DNA from: Fidelibacterota bacterium
Lineage (GTDB): Bacteria; Fidelibacterota; UBA8477; JABMPR01
Assembly: GCA_016845065.1 (NCBI GenBank)
Contig: JAERTG010000082.1
Coordinates: 124,001 to 188,000 of the forward strand
Direction: 5' to 3'
DNA: 64,000 nt
A program made the position numbers and the translations under genes. The notes beneath the pieces are model-generated. The model was not told the DNA's origin and did no database searches. It saw only the letters and a list, made by a program, of their open reading frames with translations. Shown here one piece after another: positions 34,714 through 43,033 of the stretch (its first letter is position 1; the number at the start of each line of letters is the position of its first letter).

Positions 34714-37700
34714 ATGGATTTTCTTAAACCTCGTGACATGGTGAAAACTCTCATGGCGCTTTTTGTGCTGGTATTCACCTTTCTGATTTACCTGGACACC
34801 ATGGCGCCGACGGTTTCATTCTGGGATTGTGGTGAATTTATTGCCGTATCACACACACTGAGTGTTCCCCACCCTCCTGGCTCACCACTCTATCTCTTAC
34901 TTGGTCGCGTCATTTCGATGCTTCCTATTACTGGTGGCGCTGCCTTAGATCCTGTATTAAATGAACCTCAGTTTCACAATATCGCATATCGGATCAATCT
35001 TTTGTCACCGCTTGCCACGGCTTTTGCAAATATGTTTCTCTTCCTCATTATCTCACGTCTGGTCGTAGAATGGCGTGGTAAGGTCAAAAATGCTGCCGAC
35101 AAGTGGATCGCCTACGGCGGTGCATTGGTAGGATCACTAAGTATTGCATTTTCAGATAGCCATTGGTTTAATGCTGTGGAAGCTGAAGTCTATTCCATGA
35201 GTATCTTTTTTACTGCGATTGTTGTCTGGCTGATTCTCAAATGGTCTGAAAAAGTTGATGAGGGCGGCGCTGGTTCCCGCTACATTCTGATTATTTCATA
35301 TATGATGGGATTGGCTATTTCTGTTCATATGCTCAACCTGCTTACCATTCCCTTTATAGCACTTATTATGTATATGAAACTTAATCCCAAAGATGATGGT
35401 GTTGAGATGATGGTGCATGTTCTGGCAGTAGTAGGAATAATGGCCGTCGCACTGCTTATTGGTATTGAAATGGCCTTGCCTGATACTTCCCTGGAGTATA
35501 TGCGTCTTTCCTCAAGTGATTTAAGCTCTAAGCTCATGGTTCTCGGAATAATTTTTAGCATTATCACAGGTGGTGGACTCTGGGGACTTTCCCAGGCTTT
35601 TAAGGATGAGCGACGGAGACGTTTCTGGAAACAAGTATTGCTCATGGGCGCTGCAGGTGCATCCTATCTTATTATTTATCTCGGAATTATTAAGGGGATG
35701 CCCAAGCTAGCCAATATCATGGGTGGCATTATGAATACAGACAATGCTGTATCAGCGATTGGAGCCACATTCACTGTCAGCATTCTCATCCTTATGACCC
35801 TGATCTTTTTTGCTCCATCAATCTATCGGTCACGTGCTACCGAGATAAGACTTTCAGTTATGGCTTTGCTCATGGTGTTGGTGGGATTCACATCGTATGA
35901 AACCATCTTCATTCGTTCAGCTCAAAATCCAAACATTGATGAGAATGACCCAGAAACTGTATCCCGTGCTGTCTCCTATCTTGAACGAGAACAGTATGGT
36001 AGCTATCCCATGTTTTATCGCGACCGATGGGGCGAAACCCCCCTTAATAGGAATACAGCCACACCAGGACGTGTGGTCAAGGTCAACAGCACTGGTAAAA
36101 TTGGTGAGGTGATCTCGGTAAATGGAGACCAGGTTGTTGTGGGTCTGGGAGGCCGTGATATCAACCAGCGCATGAACAATTTGAGCGTCATTACCAATGG
36201 ATATCGATCAAACTCTGAATTTTTCTGGCGTTACCAGATAAACCATATGTATATCCGTTATTTTAAATGGCAATTCTGGGGTCGTGAAGGAGACAACTCA
36301 GACATAACTCAACTCTGGGCCATTCCCTTCCTGTTAGGTCTGGCTGGTCTCGGGCATCATTTTTCCAAAGATTCACGTCGAGCGTTTGCAGTCCTCGCTC
36401 TTTTCATGTTGACGGGGTTTGCCATTCTTCTTTACCTCAATCAGGATGACCCCCAGCCTCGAGAACGAGACTATTCCTATGTGGGGTCTTTTTACGCCTT
36501 CGCTATCTGGATTGGCATCGGAGCTGCTGCAGTACTTGAGAAACTGAAAGATTGGCGGAAGGACTCGCCAGTGTTCTTTGGTTCTGCCCTAGCTATTATG
36601 CTACTGGCAGCACCTGCAAACATGCTCAGAGCAAACTATCATACTCATGATCGCACTGGTAACTATGTGGCCTGGGAGTATTCATACAATTTGCTTAACA
36701 CCTGCGAACCCAACGCCATCATTTTTACAAATGGTGATAACGATACCTTCCCACTCTGGTACTTACAGGAAGTTGAGGGTATTCGAAAAGATGTACGTGT
36801 GGTCAACTTGAGTCTTTTAAACACACCTTGGTACATCAAACAGCTGAAACACATGGAACCTAAGGTTTCCATCAGTCTGAGTGATGAGGAAATTGAGAAT
36901 CAGGGTCTCTGGAGATGGGAAGAACGGGAAATGACATTGCCTGGTCCAACAAGCTTTGGAGACAATCCGGAGTCTGGATCTCTTGAGAAAGGGTCTGCAG
37001 GAATTACATGGAACTTGCAGCCGACAATCTCGCGACAGAGAAATCAACAAACAGGCAAACTCATGGGTGGACTCAGAGTACAGGACATTATGATTTTTGA
37101 CATCATGCGCATGAATAAATGGGAGAAACCCATTTACTTTGCTGTTACAGTTTCCCCCAGTAATCAAATTGGTCTGGGCGATTTTTTACGCATGGATGGA
37201 CAAGCATATCAAGTGATGCCCTATAAAGTTGGATTAGGGATTGACGTAGATGTTATGTATGATAAGATCATTGATACTTATCGTTATACTAATCTGGATG
37301 ATCCAGAGGTCTATTATCCACCAAATGTTCAACGTCTCCTGCAGAATTATCGCAAAGGTTTTCTCCAACTCGTATACGAATATGGCCTGGAGGGGGAAGA
37401 GAACCGTGAAAAAGCGTTACATGTCCTCCACAAAATGGATGAACTGGTTCCCGATGAAACCATTCCTGTAACCTATATGGATCTCTATCTCCAGATTGCC
37501 CAGATGTATTACCAACTTGAAGATGACTCCAGTGCCTATCGCTACATGGAAAATGCTTTTGACAATGGTAGAGACGATGTGCCCCTCATGGATCGTATTA
37601 AAGTTGCCTCGATCTGGAATGATCTCTTTGATGAGACAGCGCAGAGTCTGGATATCCTGCTTCCGCTCAGCATGCAAGAGCCTAATAATGCACAGCTAAT

Positions 37701-37854
37701 CTATGAAATAGCACGTGCTTATGTGAAGGATGGCAATGCTGCTGATGGTGAAGAATGGGTAACTCGTCTGGCTGCCCTAGCACCAATGGCTAGAGAGACG
37801 AAAACACTTCAGGACAAGATTGCTCAGTTGAAGGCAGATTCGACTGATTCATAA
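34714..37854 (+). CDS. DUF2723 (GT117-like) membrane glycosyltransferase with TPR-like C-terminus
   Basis: A ~1046-residue protein with a multi-pass N-terminal half. The DUF2723 signature is TMAPTVSFWDCGEFIAVSHTLSVPHPPGSPLYLLLG right after the first helix; the D-C/S-G-E-F acidic loop is where GT-C enzymes hold the lipid-phosphate sugar. The family includes human TMEM260, a protein O-mannosyltransferase, and is common in Bacteroidota, where it is thought to glycosylate exported proteins. The last ~200 residues are helical repeats (TPR-like). AAAGGA precedes the ATG at 34714, which I prefer to 34696. The cargo may include the sorting-tail proteins; that is inference. Confidence 0.88.
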   Translation: MDFLKPRDMVKTLMALFVLVFTFLIYLDTMAPTVSFWDCGEFIAVSHTLSVPHPPGSPLYLLLGRVISMLPITGGAALDPVLNEPQFHNIAYRINLLSPLATAFANMFLFLIISRLVVEWRGKVKNAADKWIAYGGALVGSLSIAFSDSHWFNAVEAEVYSMSIFFTAIVVWLILKWSEKVDEGGAGSRYILIISYMMGLAISVHMLNLLTIPFIALIMYMKLNPKDDGVEMMVHVLAVVGIMAVALLIGIEMALPDTSLEYMRLSSSDLSSKLMVLGIIFSIITGGGLWGLSQAFKDERRRRFWKQVLLMGAAGASYLIIYLGIIKGMPKLANIMGGIMNTDNAVSAIGATFTVSILILMTLIFFAPSIYRSRATEIRLSVMALLMVLVGFTSYETIFIRSAQNPNIDENDPETVSRAVSYLEREQYGSYPMFYRDRWGETPLNRNTATPGRVVKVNSTGKIGEVISVNGDQVVVGLGGRDINQRMNNLSVITNGYRSNSEFFWRYQINHMYIRYFKWQFWGREGDNSDITQLWAIPFLLGLAGLGHHFSKDSRRAFAVLALFMLTGFAILLYLNQDDPQPRERDYSYVGSFYAFAIWIGIGAAAVLEKLKDWRKDSPVFFGSALAIMLLAAPANMLRANYHTHDRTGNYVAWEYSYNLLNTCEPNAIIFTNGDNDTFPLWYLQEVEGIRKDVRVVNLSLLNTPWYIKQLKHMEPKVSISLSDEEIENQGLWRWEEREMTLPGPTSFGDNPESGSLEKGSAGITWNLQPTISRQRNQQTGKLMGGLRVQDIMIFDIMRMNKWEKPIYFAVTVSPSNQIGLGDFLRMDGQAYQVMPYKVGLGIDVDVMYDKIIDTYRYTNLDDPEVYYPPNVQRLLQNYRKGFLQLVYEYGLEGEENREKALHVLHKMDELVPDETIPVTYMDLYLQIAQMYYQLEDDSSAYRYMENAFDNGRDDVPLMDRIKVASIWNDLFDETAQSLDILLPLSMQEPNNAQLIYEIARAYVKDGNAADGEEWVTRLAALAPMARETKTLQDKIAQLKADSTDS

Positions 37855-37881
37855 ATTTTAGACAAGCACTGAAATGAACTC

Positions 37882-37912
37882 AAAGCCCCGGATTGTTTCG
37901 GGGCTTTTTTTT
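37882..37912 (+). terminator. Rho-independent terminator after the DUF2723 gene
   Basis: A 9-bp stem AAAGCCCCG / CGGGGCTTT with an 8-base loop, followed directly by a T-run, lies 28 bases after the stop codon. Confidence 0.92.
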
Positions 37913-37991
37913 ATTTAAGCGTAATCTGAGATATTCATGGTTATTTCTCAGGAATCTTCTTTAGATTAAGCACCAACCCCTGGAGACGCCC

Positions 37992-38354
37992 TTGAATAGA
38001 AAAAGTCCGAGCTGTAGTTCCCAAAAAACTGGTCGTCCTTTGATGGAATATGACTCAAAGGCTGAGGCTAATTCTGCTGCAAAACATGCCAATCTGAATT
38101 ATGCCGGGAATCACATGGTTCCCTATAAGTGTAATAAATGCGGGTTCTGGCACCTATCGCCTGAAGACAGACAGACACCAAGTCAGACTTGCACAACTTG
38201 TCGTGGTGCTGATGGAGAATTAAAAGCTTCGTATACTAATGAACGTGATGCTCTGAGGAGAGCAGGCCATCTCCGAAAAGAGCAGGGTGTTAAATTAAAG
38301 GTGTATGAATGCGAACACGGAAATGGTTGGCATTTATCCAAAAATCAGGGTTAG
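37992..38354 (+). CDS. Small Cys/His protein built from two WHLS-type repeats
   Basis: No recognised family name. The 120-residue protein has two copies of a ~50-residue unit. Each starts with a Cys-containing turn (CSSQKTGRPLMEY / CTTCRGADGELKASY), has an Ala-rich helix (SKAEANSAAKHA / NERDALRRAGH) and ends in Y-x-C plus WHLS (YKCNKCGFWHLS / YECEHGNGWHLS). The Cys and His positions suggest zinc binding. The TTG start at 37992 has GGAG eight bases before it and is needed to include the first Cys turn; the ATG at 38043 would delete it. It sits behind a terminator, so it has its own promoter. Confidence 0.65.
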   Translation: MNRKSPSCSSQKTGRPLMEYDSKAEANSAAKHANLNYAGNHMVPYKCNKCGFWHLSPEDRQTPSQTCTTCRGADGELKASYTNERDALRRAGHLRKEQGVKLKVYECEHGNGWHLSKNQG

Positions 38355-38680
38355 CCTGCAAGCGGATCAATGGTTGGCTGCCATTGATAGTGCCTTAAAG
38401 GTATTACTCCAGCTGCGGTAAAAACCACGCCTTCACTCTCCAATAGTTTTCGCTGTACTGCACCACCCATCTCAATATTTAGACTGATTTTTCCCTGGGC
38501 ATTAATCACTCTATGCCAGGGAATATCATCAGATGGAACCGCATGTAGGGCATACCCTACTTGACGAGCTTGTCGATAATACCCTGCCAGAGTGGCAATC
38601 TGCCCATAGGTAGCTACTTTGCCTTCAGGAATCTGCCTCACGACTGAATAAATTGTTTCCCATTTACCTTGCTTTGTCAT
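38351..38680 (-). CDS. Alkyltransferase-like protein (ATL), MGMT family without the catalytic cysteine
   Basis: The domain is the DNA-binding half of O6-methylguanine-DNA methyltransferase: TIYSVVRQIPEGKVATYGQIA, then ARQVGYALHAVP (Arg finger) and IPWHRVIN. In MGMT the last motif is PCHRV; here the alkyl-accepting Cys is replaced by Trp55, the hallmark of ATLs, which bind O6-alkylguanine and hand it to nucleotide excision repair. The ATG at 38680 gives a 109-residue protein of the usual ATL size; the open frame to 38755 adds unsupported residues. Its stop overlaps that of the convergent Cys/His protein. Confidence 0.87.
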   Translation of the reverse strand: MTKQGKWETIYSVVRQIPEGKVATYGQIATLAGYYRQARQVGYALHAVPSDDIPWHRVINAQGKISLNIEMGGAVQRKLLESEGVVFTAAGVIPLRHYQWQPTIDPLAG

Positions 38681-38816
38681 ACACACCTGATTTTTGAACT
38701 TTGAGCCTACCAGTCTAGTCTTAGTCTGAAAAGCGTAGACCGGTCGAAATGTCACTTATCTCTTGATCCATTAGTTTCGAAACCCTCATTATCGGGACAG
38801 GATTGAATTGTCGAAT

Positions 38817-39254
38817 TTACTCAACTCTTTTTAGGGTGAGTATTGTTTTCAATTTGAGGTAACCTTCATCACGGGTACCATCATGAGCAACATTATCAAT
38901 GATTTGTAAGCTCACCTCATCATCGTTTAATTCACACCGATAAATTGCCTTTCCCCCAACAAAAGCTGGCGTTTTTGCTACTTCGACATTGGTGGTTAAT
39001 TCTGATCCAGAAAGTTGATAGCGACCTGTATTGGTAACTATAGAATTATAGCTCTGAACTTTTTCTGTGTCATTGGGATGCCACTTATCAGCGTAGGCTT
39101 CCTGTTGATCCTGCAGGGGCATCCAGGTCATACTATAGTGTTTCTCTGTAAATATGAATAGCCCTGGAAGTGCTGGATCAATTGTTGTGAGCTCGGAACC
39201 AGATACATATTCAACAGTTTGTAACCTCCAGACACCTAGAATTGAATTCCCCAT
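38817..39254 (-). CDS. Lipocalin-like domain protein
   Basis: A 145-residue protein with the lipocalin_5-like layout: ILGVWRLQTVEYVSG at the start (the G-x-W of lipocalins), LFIFTEKHYSMTWMP, NTGRYQLSGSELTTNVEVAKTP and a C-terminal run of beta strands (LTLKRVE). It has no signal peptide. The ligand is unknown. It starts four bases after the Nudix gene's stop and is probably co-transcribed with it. Confidence 0.75.
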   Translation of the reverse strand: MGNSILGVWRLQTVEYVSGSELTTIDPALPGLFIFTEKHYSMTWMPLQDQQEAYADKWHPNDTEKVQSYNSIVTNTGRYQLSGSELTTNVEVAKTPAFVGGKAIYRCELNDDEVSLQIIDNVAHDGTRDEGYLKLKTILTLKRVE

Positions 39255-39258
39255 GCTT

Positions 39259-39711
39259 CTAGTTTTTCTTCTTCTTGGATTTACGTTTATTCTTTTTGAT
39301 CATGTGTCTATTCTCATGAAAAAAACTGGCCATAATTTTAGATACTGCAGCAGGGACCACCTTTTTTATAGCCTGCTTAGGAGTTAATAATTTTCGCTTT
39401 CGGAAATGTTTTTCATCCCACTTATCCTTAAGCTTGCTTACCTCCATGTAGTAGAGCCGCACCTTGTAACTGCCACCCATTTTCTCATATGTATAGGTCC
39501 CAATTTCATCCGGGAGAACCTCCCCCTTGAGGCCAGCCTCTTCCAGGGCTTCCTTGGCTGCAGATTCTTGAGCTGATAGTTCCCAATCAATAGAACCCTT
39601 TGGAATAATCCAGCGCTTGCTCCCCCGGGCGGTAATGACAACCACCTTCCCTTTGTAAACTGGGATCACACCGGATTGCTTAAAGTATTTCTGTTTAATT
39701 TTTGACGACAT
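39259..39711 (-). CDS. Nudix hydrolase, diphosphoinositol-polyphosphate-phosphohydrolase-like
   Basis: Nudix box WIIPKGSIDWELSAQESAAKEALEEAG: the Glu cluster EALEEAG is intact, while the first Glu of the box is Leu and the Arg is Lys. This pattern occurs in the DIPP-like bacterial subgroup with PKG at the start. The C-terminus is very basic (KKNKRKSKKKKN). Members hydrolyse nucleoside diphosphate-linked compounds, dinucleoside polyphosphates or inositol pyrophosphates; the substrate here is open. It lies with the lipocalin-like gene in the repair-rich stretch 38-42 kb. Confidence 0.83.
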   Translation of the reverse strand: MSSKIKQKYFKQSGVIPVYKGKVVVITARGSKRWIIPKGSIDWELSAQESAAKEALEEAGLKGEVLPDEIGTYTYEKMGGSYKVRLYYMEVSKLKDKWDEKHFRKRKLLTPKQAIKKVVPAAVSKIMASFFHENRHMIKKNKRKSKKKKN

Positions 39712-39731
39712 TTACTATACCAGGGAAATCT

Positions 39732-40334
39732 TTATGGTTTCCGCAATTCAGAGATTCGCCTGATTAGACTTCCATCTTCCAGATAGCGATAGATATCCTT
39801 ACCTGGACATAAGGTCTCAGTATAGTCTTTGTGACTCTTTATCAGGTCATTGGTGACCCCATATTGGTCTGCAAGAGTTGCTGTTAGAAGTGCGAGTTGT
39901 TCAAATTGGGTTTCACTGAGTTTCTGGTTTTCGTAATTGCCCATTACACAAATGAGAGCATGACCCCGTACATCATAATCCGTATTTGTATCGCCTGGAT
40001 AATCAATAGGGCGTGCCTCATAAATTTTCCCTCGTAAATCAATCATGTAATGATAGGGATTATCAATCCAATCTTTATCCGAACGACTCCAGGATTGCAA
40101 ACCAATTAAGTATTTGATGACATCCTTGTCCTCTGGAAAGTCTTCGCCTCCATGATGGATGGTGATGTATTTGATCTCATGGGTGGGAATAGTATCCGTC
40201 AGGGGGACCCATCCCCAATCGGCCCGAGTTACCATCTCTAGCTGAGCCTCCTCTTGTGGCGATGTGCTTTTGCTGGTGGCACATGAACTCATAAATAACA
40301 CCACAAATCCAAGGAAAATCAATTGCAGCTTCAT
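39732..40334 (-). CDS. PGRP/Amidase_2-type N-acetylmuramoyl-L-alanine amidase, lipoprotein
   Basis: The signal peptide ends in FMSSC (Cys18), a lipobox. The Amidase_2/PGRP domain has the zinc ligands His in IHHGG (60/61), His168 (KSHKDYTETLCPG) and Cys176, plus NPYHYMIDLRGKIYEARP and RGHALICVMGNYEN. This HHC zinc site is that of catalytic PGRPs and T7 lysozyme-like amidases. It probably trims peptidoglycan from the outer or inner membrane. It is unrelated in fold to the Amidase_3 enzymes at the window start. It is divergent from the exonuclease III gene. Confidence 0.88.
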   Translation of the reverse strand: MKLQLIFLGFVVLFMSSCATSKSTSPQEEAQLEMVTRADWGWVPLTDTIPTHEIKYITIHHGGEDFPEDKDVIKYLIGLQSWSRSDKDWIDNPYHYMIDLRGKIYEARPIDYPGDTNTDYDVRGHALICVMGNYENQKLSETQFEQLALLTATLADQYGVTNDLIKSHKDYTETLCPGKDIYRYLEDGSLIRRISELRKP

Positions 40335-40525
40335 TTCTCTCTCCTATAAAAAATTAATATAACCGCTAGCTCCTGTGGTTCAAATTGTGGAGTAGTGATG
40401 TTAAGAAATTTATCTCCAGGAATGATCAATGCCCACCTGATAAATCAATTTGCGACCTCTTCCCTCATATTTCAATTCCCCCTGAGCAGATTCAGAGTAT
40501 TTTTATCGCAATAAAGGAGTCATTC

Positions 40526-41290
40526 ATGCGGATAGTTTCATGGAATGTTAACGGCATTCGTGCCGTGGTCAAAAAGGGGTTTTGGGATTGGTTTAATCTG
40601 GATACACCAGACATCATGTGCTTTCAAGAAACCAAGGCACAACCGGATCAACTTGATGAATCACTGACCAAACCTCTGGGATATCACGCCTATTATCATT
40701 CAGCTGAGCGAAAGGGTTACAGTAGTGTAGCAACATGGTGCAAAACAGAACCCTTGTCTGTGGAAACAGCGATTTTGGATGATGCGTTTAACCGTGAAGG
40801 TCGAATTGTTCTAACTGAACACGAAAAATTCTTTTTGTACAATGTCTATTTCCCCAATGGTCAAAAGGATCAAGATCGTCTCGATTATAAATTGCGATTT
40901 TATGGTGCCCTGCAAGAGCATATAAGGGAAAGAGATAAAATTAAACCTGTGATCATCGTTGGAGATTTTAATACTGCTCATACTGATATTGATCTCGCCC
41001 GACCCAAACCCAACGAAAAGACTTCTGGATTTCTCCCTGAGGAACGTGTCTGGATCGATCGCTATCTGGATACTGGTTTTGTGGATACCTTTCGTCAGGA
41101 GCACCCCGGCGCAAAAGGATACTATTCCTGGTGGAGTTTTCGATCCAACGCACGCGTCAATAATGTTGGCTGGAGAATAGACTACTTTCTCGTGAGCGAA
41201 AAAATCGCTGGAGAAGTTGACGCCTCCAGAATTCACCCCAATGTGACAGGGTCTGATCACTGCCCCATCAGTCTCACACTCAAGGCATAG
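40526..41290 (+). CDS. xth: Exodeoxyribonuclease III (AP endonuclease)
   Basis: Cleaves DNA 5' to abasic sites. The ATG at 40526 has AAAGGAG upstream and opens the family N-terminus MRIVSWNVNGIRAVVKKGF; the frame extends upstream to 40385 without support. Further motifs are CFQETKAQ (metal Glu), VIIVGDFNTAHTDIDLARP (catalytic Asp-x-Asn), WWSFRSNARVNNVGWRIDYFLVSE and GSDHCPISL (catalytic Asp-His). The length is 254 residues, as usual. Fpg follows after 17 bp, so glycosylase/lyase and AP endonuclease are produced together for base-excision repair. Confidence 0.93.
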   Translation: MRIVSWNVNGIRAVVKKGFWDWFNLDTPDIMCFQETKAQPDQLDESLTKPLGYHAYYHSAERKGYSSVATWCKTEPLSVETAILDDAFNREGRIVLTEHEKFFLYNVYFPNGQKDQDRLDYKLRFYGALQEHIRERDKIKPVIIVGDFNTAHTDIDLARPKPNEKTSGFLPEERVWIDRYLDTGFVDTFRQEHPGAKGYYSWWSFRSNARVNNVGWRIDYFLVSEKIAGEVDASRIHPNVTGSDHCPISLTLKA

Positions 41291-41307
41291 TCAGAAACGT
41301 CTGAGAG

Positions 41308-42105
41308 ATGCCCGAACTTCCTGAAGTAGAAACCGTTGTTAGAGGTCTCCAGAGCACTATTGTTGGTGAATCCATAGCGGATCTGGAAGTCCCCTGGGAG
41401 AAGTCCTTGGTCGCTAATGATCCTTATGAATCTATCGTTGGCAAATTAATCACGTATGTACATCGCAGAGCAAAATACATAGTCATCCAATTTGATATTG
41501 GAGCTTTGGTCGTTCATCTTCGCATGACTGGAAAGCTCACACCCGTTTTTCCGGAAAAGCATGTAACAGTCATCCTCCATTTTGAGAGCGGAAGAACTCT
41601 TTATTTTCAGGATACTCGAAAATTTGGTCGGATGGAATATACGGACAACCCTGAAGAGTTATTGGAACATATCGGGCCAGAACCCCTCAGTGATCAATTC
41701 ACCACCCAAGTGTTTTACAAAATGCTGACGGGGAAAAACCGTCTTATCAAGCCCCTTCTCCTGGATCAATCTTTTCTGGCAGGTCTAGGCAATATTTATG
41801 TCGATGAAGCCCTCTTTCAAGCCGGAATTCAACCCTTGAGTATCGCTTCTTCCATACCCAAAGAGAGATCAATTCGGCTCCACTCTGCCATCCAATCCAT
41901 TCTTGCAGAGAGTATTAAGGCTCAGGGGACAACGGTTCTAAATTATAGTCATGGTGACAACCAGAGTGGTACCTATCAAGCAGCCTTGCAGGTTTATGGA
42001 AGGAAGGATCAGCCTTGTCTAGTTTGTGATACGCCCATTATCAAGATTAAGATGGGACAAAGGGGTACTCATTATTGCGCTCAATGTCAAAAGTTATACA
42101 AATAA
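41308..42105 (+). CDS. mutM: Formamidopyrimidine-DNA glycosylase
   Basis: Excises 8-oxoguanine and formamidopyrimidines. The N-terminus MPELPEVETVVRGL supplies the catalytic Pro2 and Glu3. LRMTGKL, QDTRKFGRMEY (catalytic Lys/Arg loop), GLGNIYVDEALF (H2TH) and the four-Cys zinc finger CLVC...YCAQC at the end are all intact in 265 residues. It is co-transcribed with xth. Its stop is five bases from the stop of the convergent CarH-like gene, so the transcripts may interfere. Confidence 0.95.
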   Translation: MPELPEVETVVRGLQSTIVGESIADLEVPWEKSLVANDPYESIVGKLITYVHRRAKYIVIQFDIGALVVHLRMTGKLTPVFPEKHVTVILHFESGRTLYFQDTRKFGRMEYTDNPEELLEHIGPEPLSDQFTTQVFYKMLTGKNRLIKPLLLDQSFLAGLGNIYVDEALFQAGIQPLSIASSIPKERSIRLHSAIQSILAESIKAQGTTVLNYSHGDNQSGTYQAALQVYGRKDQPCLVCDTPIIKIKMGQRGTHYCAQCQKLYK

Positions 42106-42110
42106 ATCCC

Positions 42111-42992
42111 TCAGGATTGCATTACATCTTTAAAGGTCAATAGACGGTGCGCAGGTTTACCTTCTGTTATTTTCAACTGGTTAATCCCAGAACCTCCAAC
42201 GAATAACTCTGCATTGTGGGATGTACACAAGCGCTGGAGCTCGTTGAACTCAATTTGAGTCTGCTGAACATCTTCAACAAAAACTGATGACAAATACACA
42301 CGTTCTGGACGGAATGAATCAAAGAGGCCTGAGGTATCTCCAACAGGAGTCCGCTGACCAGTAAAAAGTACCTGAAATCCTCGGGATTCCAGAATATGCT
42401 GCACCATTTTCGCCGGAATATCATGGAGTTCTCCGCTGAAAGTGAGAACAAAAGCCCGGCCAGTACCATTGGCGGGTTTCACAACGATTTCTTGCATTTT
42501 AACAATGGCGTCTCTAATAGCTTGAGATGCCAGATGTTCATCAGAAATGCTGACATCGCCTCGCTCCCACTTGCTTCCAATTTCATGTAAAACTGGTGTG
42601 ACAAGGTTATCATATATAAGAACCAGATCATGATGAACCATATACAGACTGTTAAGAATGTTTTGGATGAGGGTGGCATCACAAAGGAGGGATTTCTCCA
42701 GGAAGAATGGAATCAGCTCCTTGAAATCACCTCTGAGCAATTCAGCGTTCAAATCAAGATTAAGCTCACTGCGAAAATGAATCAATGGGAGGTGCTGAGC
42801 ATATTTCTGATTGTCAATGGCAAAAGCAGCAAGATGTCGCATGAGGAATTTTCTATGCCCTCCTGCTGTTTTAACACAATCCAGTTTGCCAGCTTCAGTC
42901 CAACGCTTCACGGTTGCCACATTTACATCCAAGATCCTGGCAACATCTACACTGCTCAAATATGGACTGTTCTGTTCTGAGGAATTCATCAT
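42111..42992 (-). CDS. CarH/LitR-like MerR-type regulator with cobalamin-binding domain
   Basis: A MerR-type winged helix (YLSSVDVARILDVNVATVKRWTEAGKLDCVKTAGGHRKF, ~11-50) is followed by a four-helix-bundle B12 cap with the motif W-x9-EH (Trp142 ... Glu152-His153) and a Rossmann B12-binding domain with E-L-H190. W-x9-EH and the His ligand, 48 residues after the Trp, match the adenosylcobalamin photoreceptors CarH/LitR, which repress genes in the dark and release DNA in light. Pro193 stands where the ExHxxG motif has Gly. Light sensing is inferred from these residues. It lies 41 bp behind a TonB receptor gene and may share its transcript. Confidence 0.83.
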   Translation of the reverse strand: MMNSSEQNSPYLSSVDVARILDVNVATVKRWTEAGKLDCVKTAGGHRKFLMRHLAAFAIDNQKYAQHLPLIHFRSELNLDLNAELLRGDFKELIPFFLEKSLLCDATLIQNILNSLYMVHHDLVLIYDNLVTPVLHEIGSKWERGDVSISDEHLASQAIRDAIVKMQEIVVKPANGTGRAFVLTFSGELHDIPAKMVQHILESRGFQVLFTGQRTPVGDTSGLFDSFRPERVYLSSVFVEDVQQTQIEFNELQRLCTSHNAELFVGGSGINQLKITEGKPAHRLLTFKDVMQS

Positions 42993-43005
42993 AAAATTCG
43001 CTTTA

Positions 43006-43025
43006 TGCGCGATTTTAAGATAATT
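43006..43025 (+). repeat. TGCGCG(A)TTTTAA element before the CarH-like gene
   Basis: This 20-bp stretch closely resembles 45402-45420 upstream of the TonB receptor gene (shared TGCGCG then TTTTAA). Two sites at the 5' ends of the two co-directional genes could be operators of the regulator encoded here; nothing else supports this yet. Confidence 0.3.
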
Positions 43026-43033
43026 GGTATTTG

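Noticed and set aside
34497-34778. 93-codon minus-strand frame before the DUF2723 gene
   Set aside because: It overlaps the start of the well-supported DUF2723 gene, has no recognisable domain and no ribosome-binding site.
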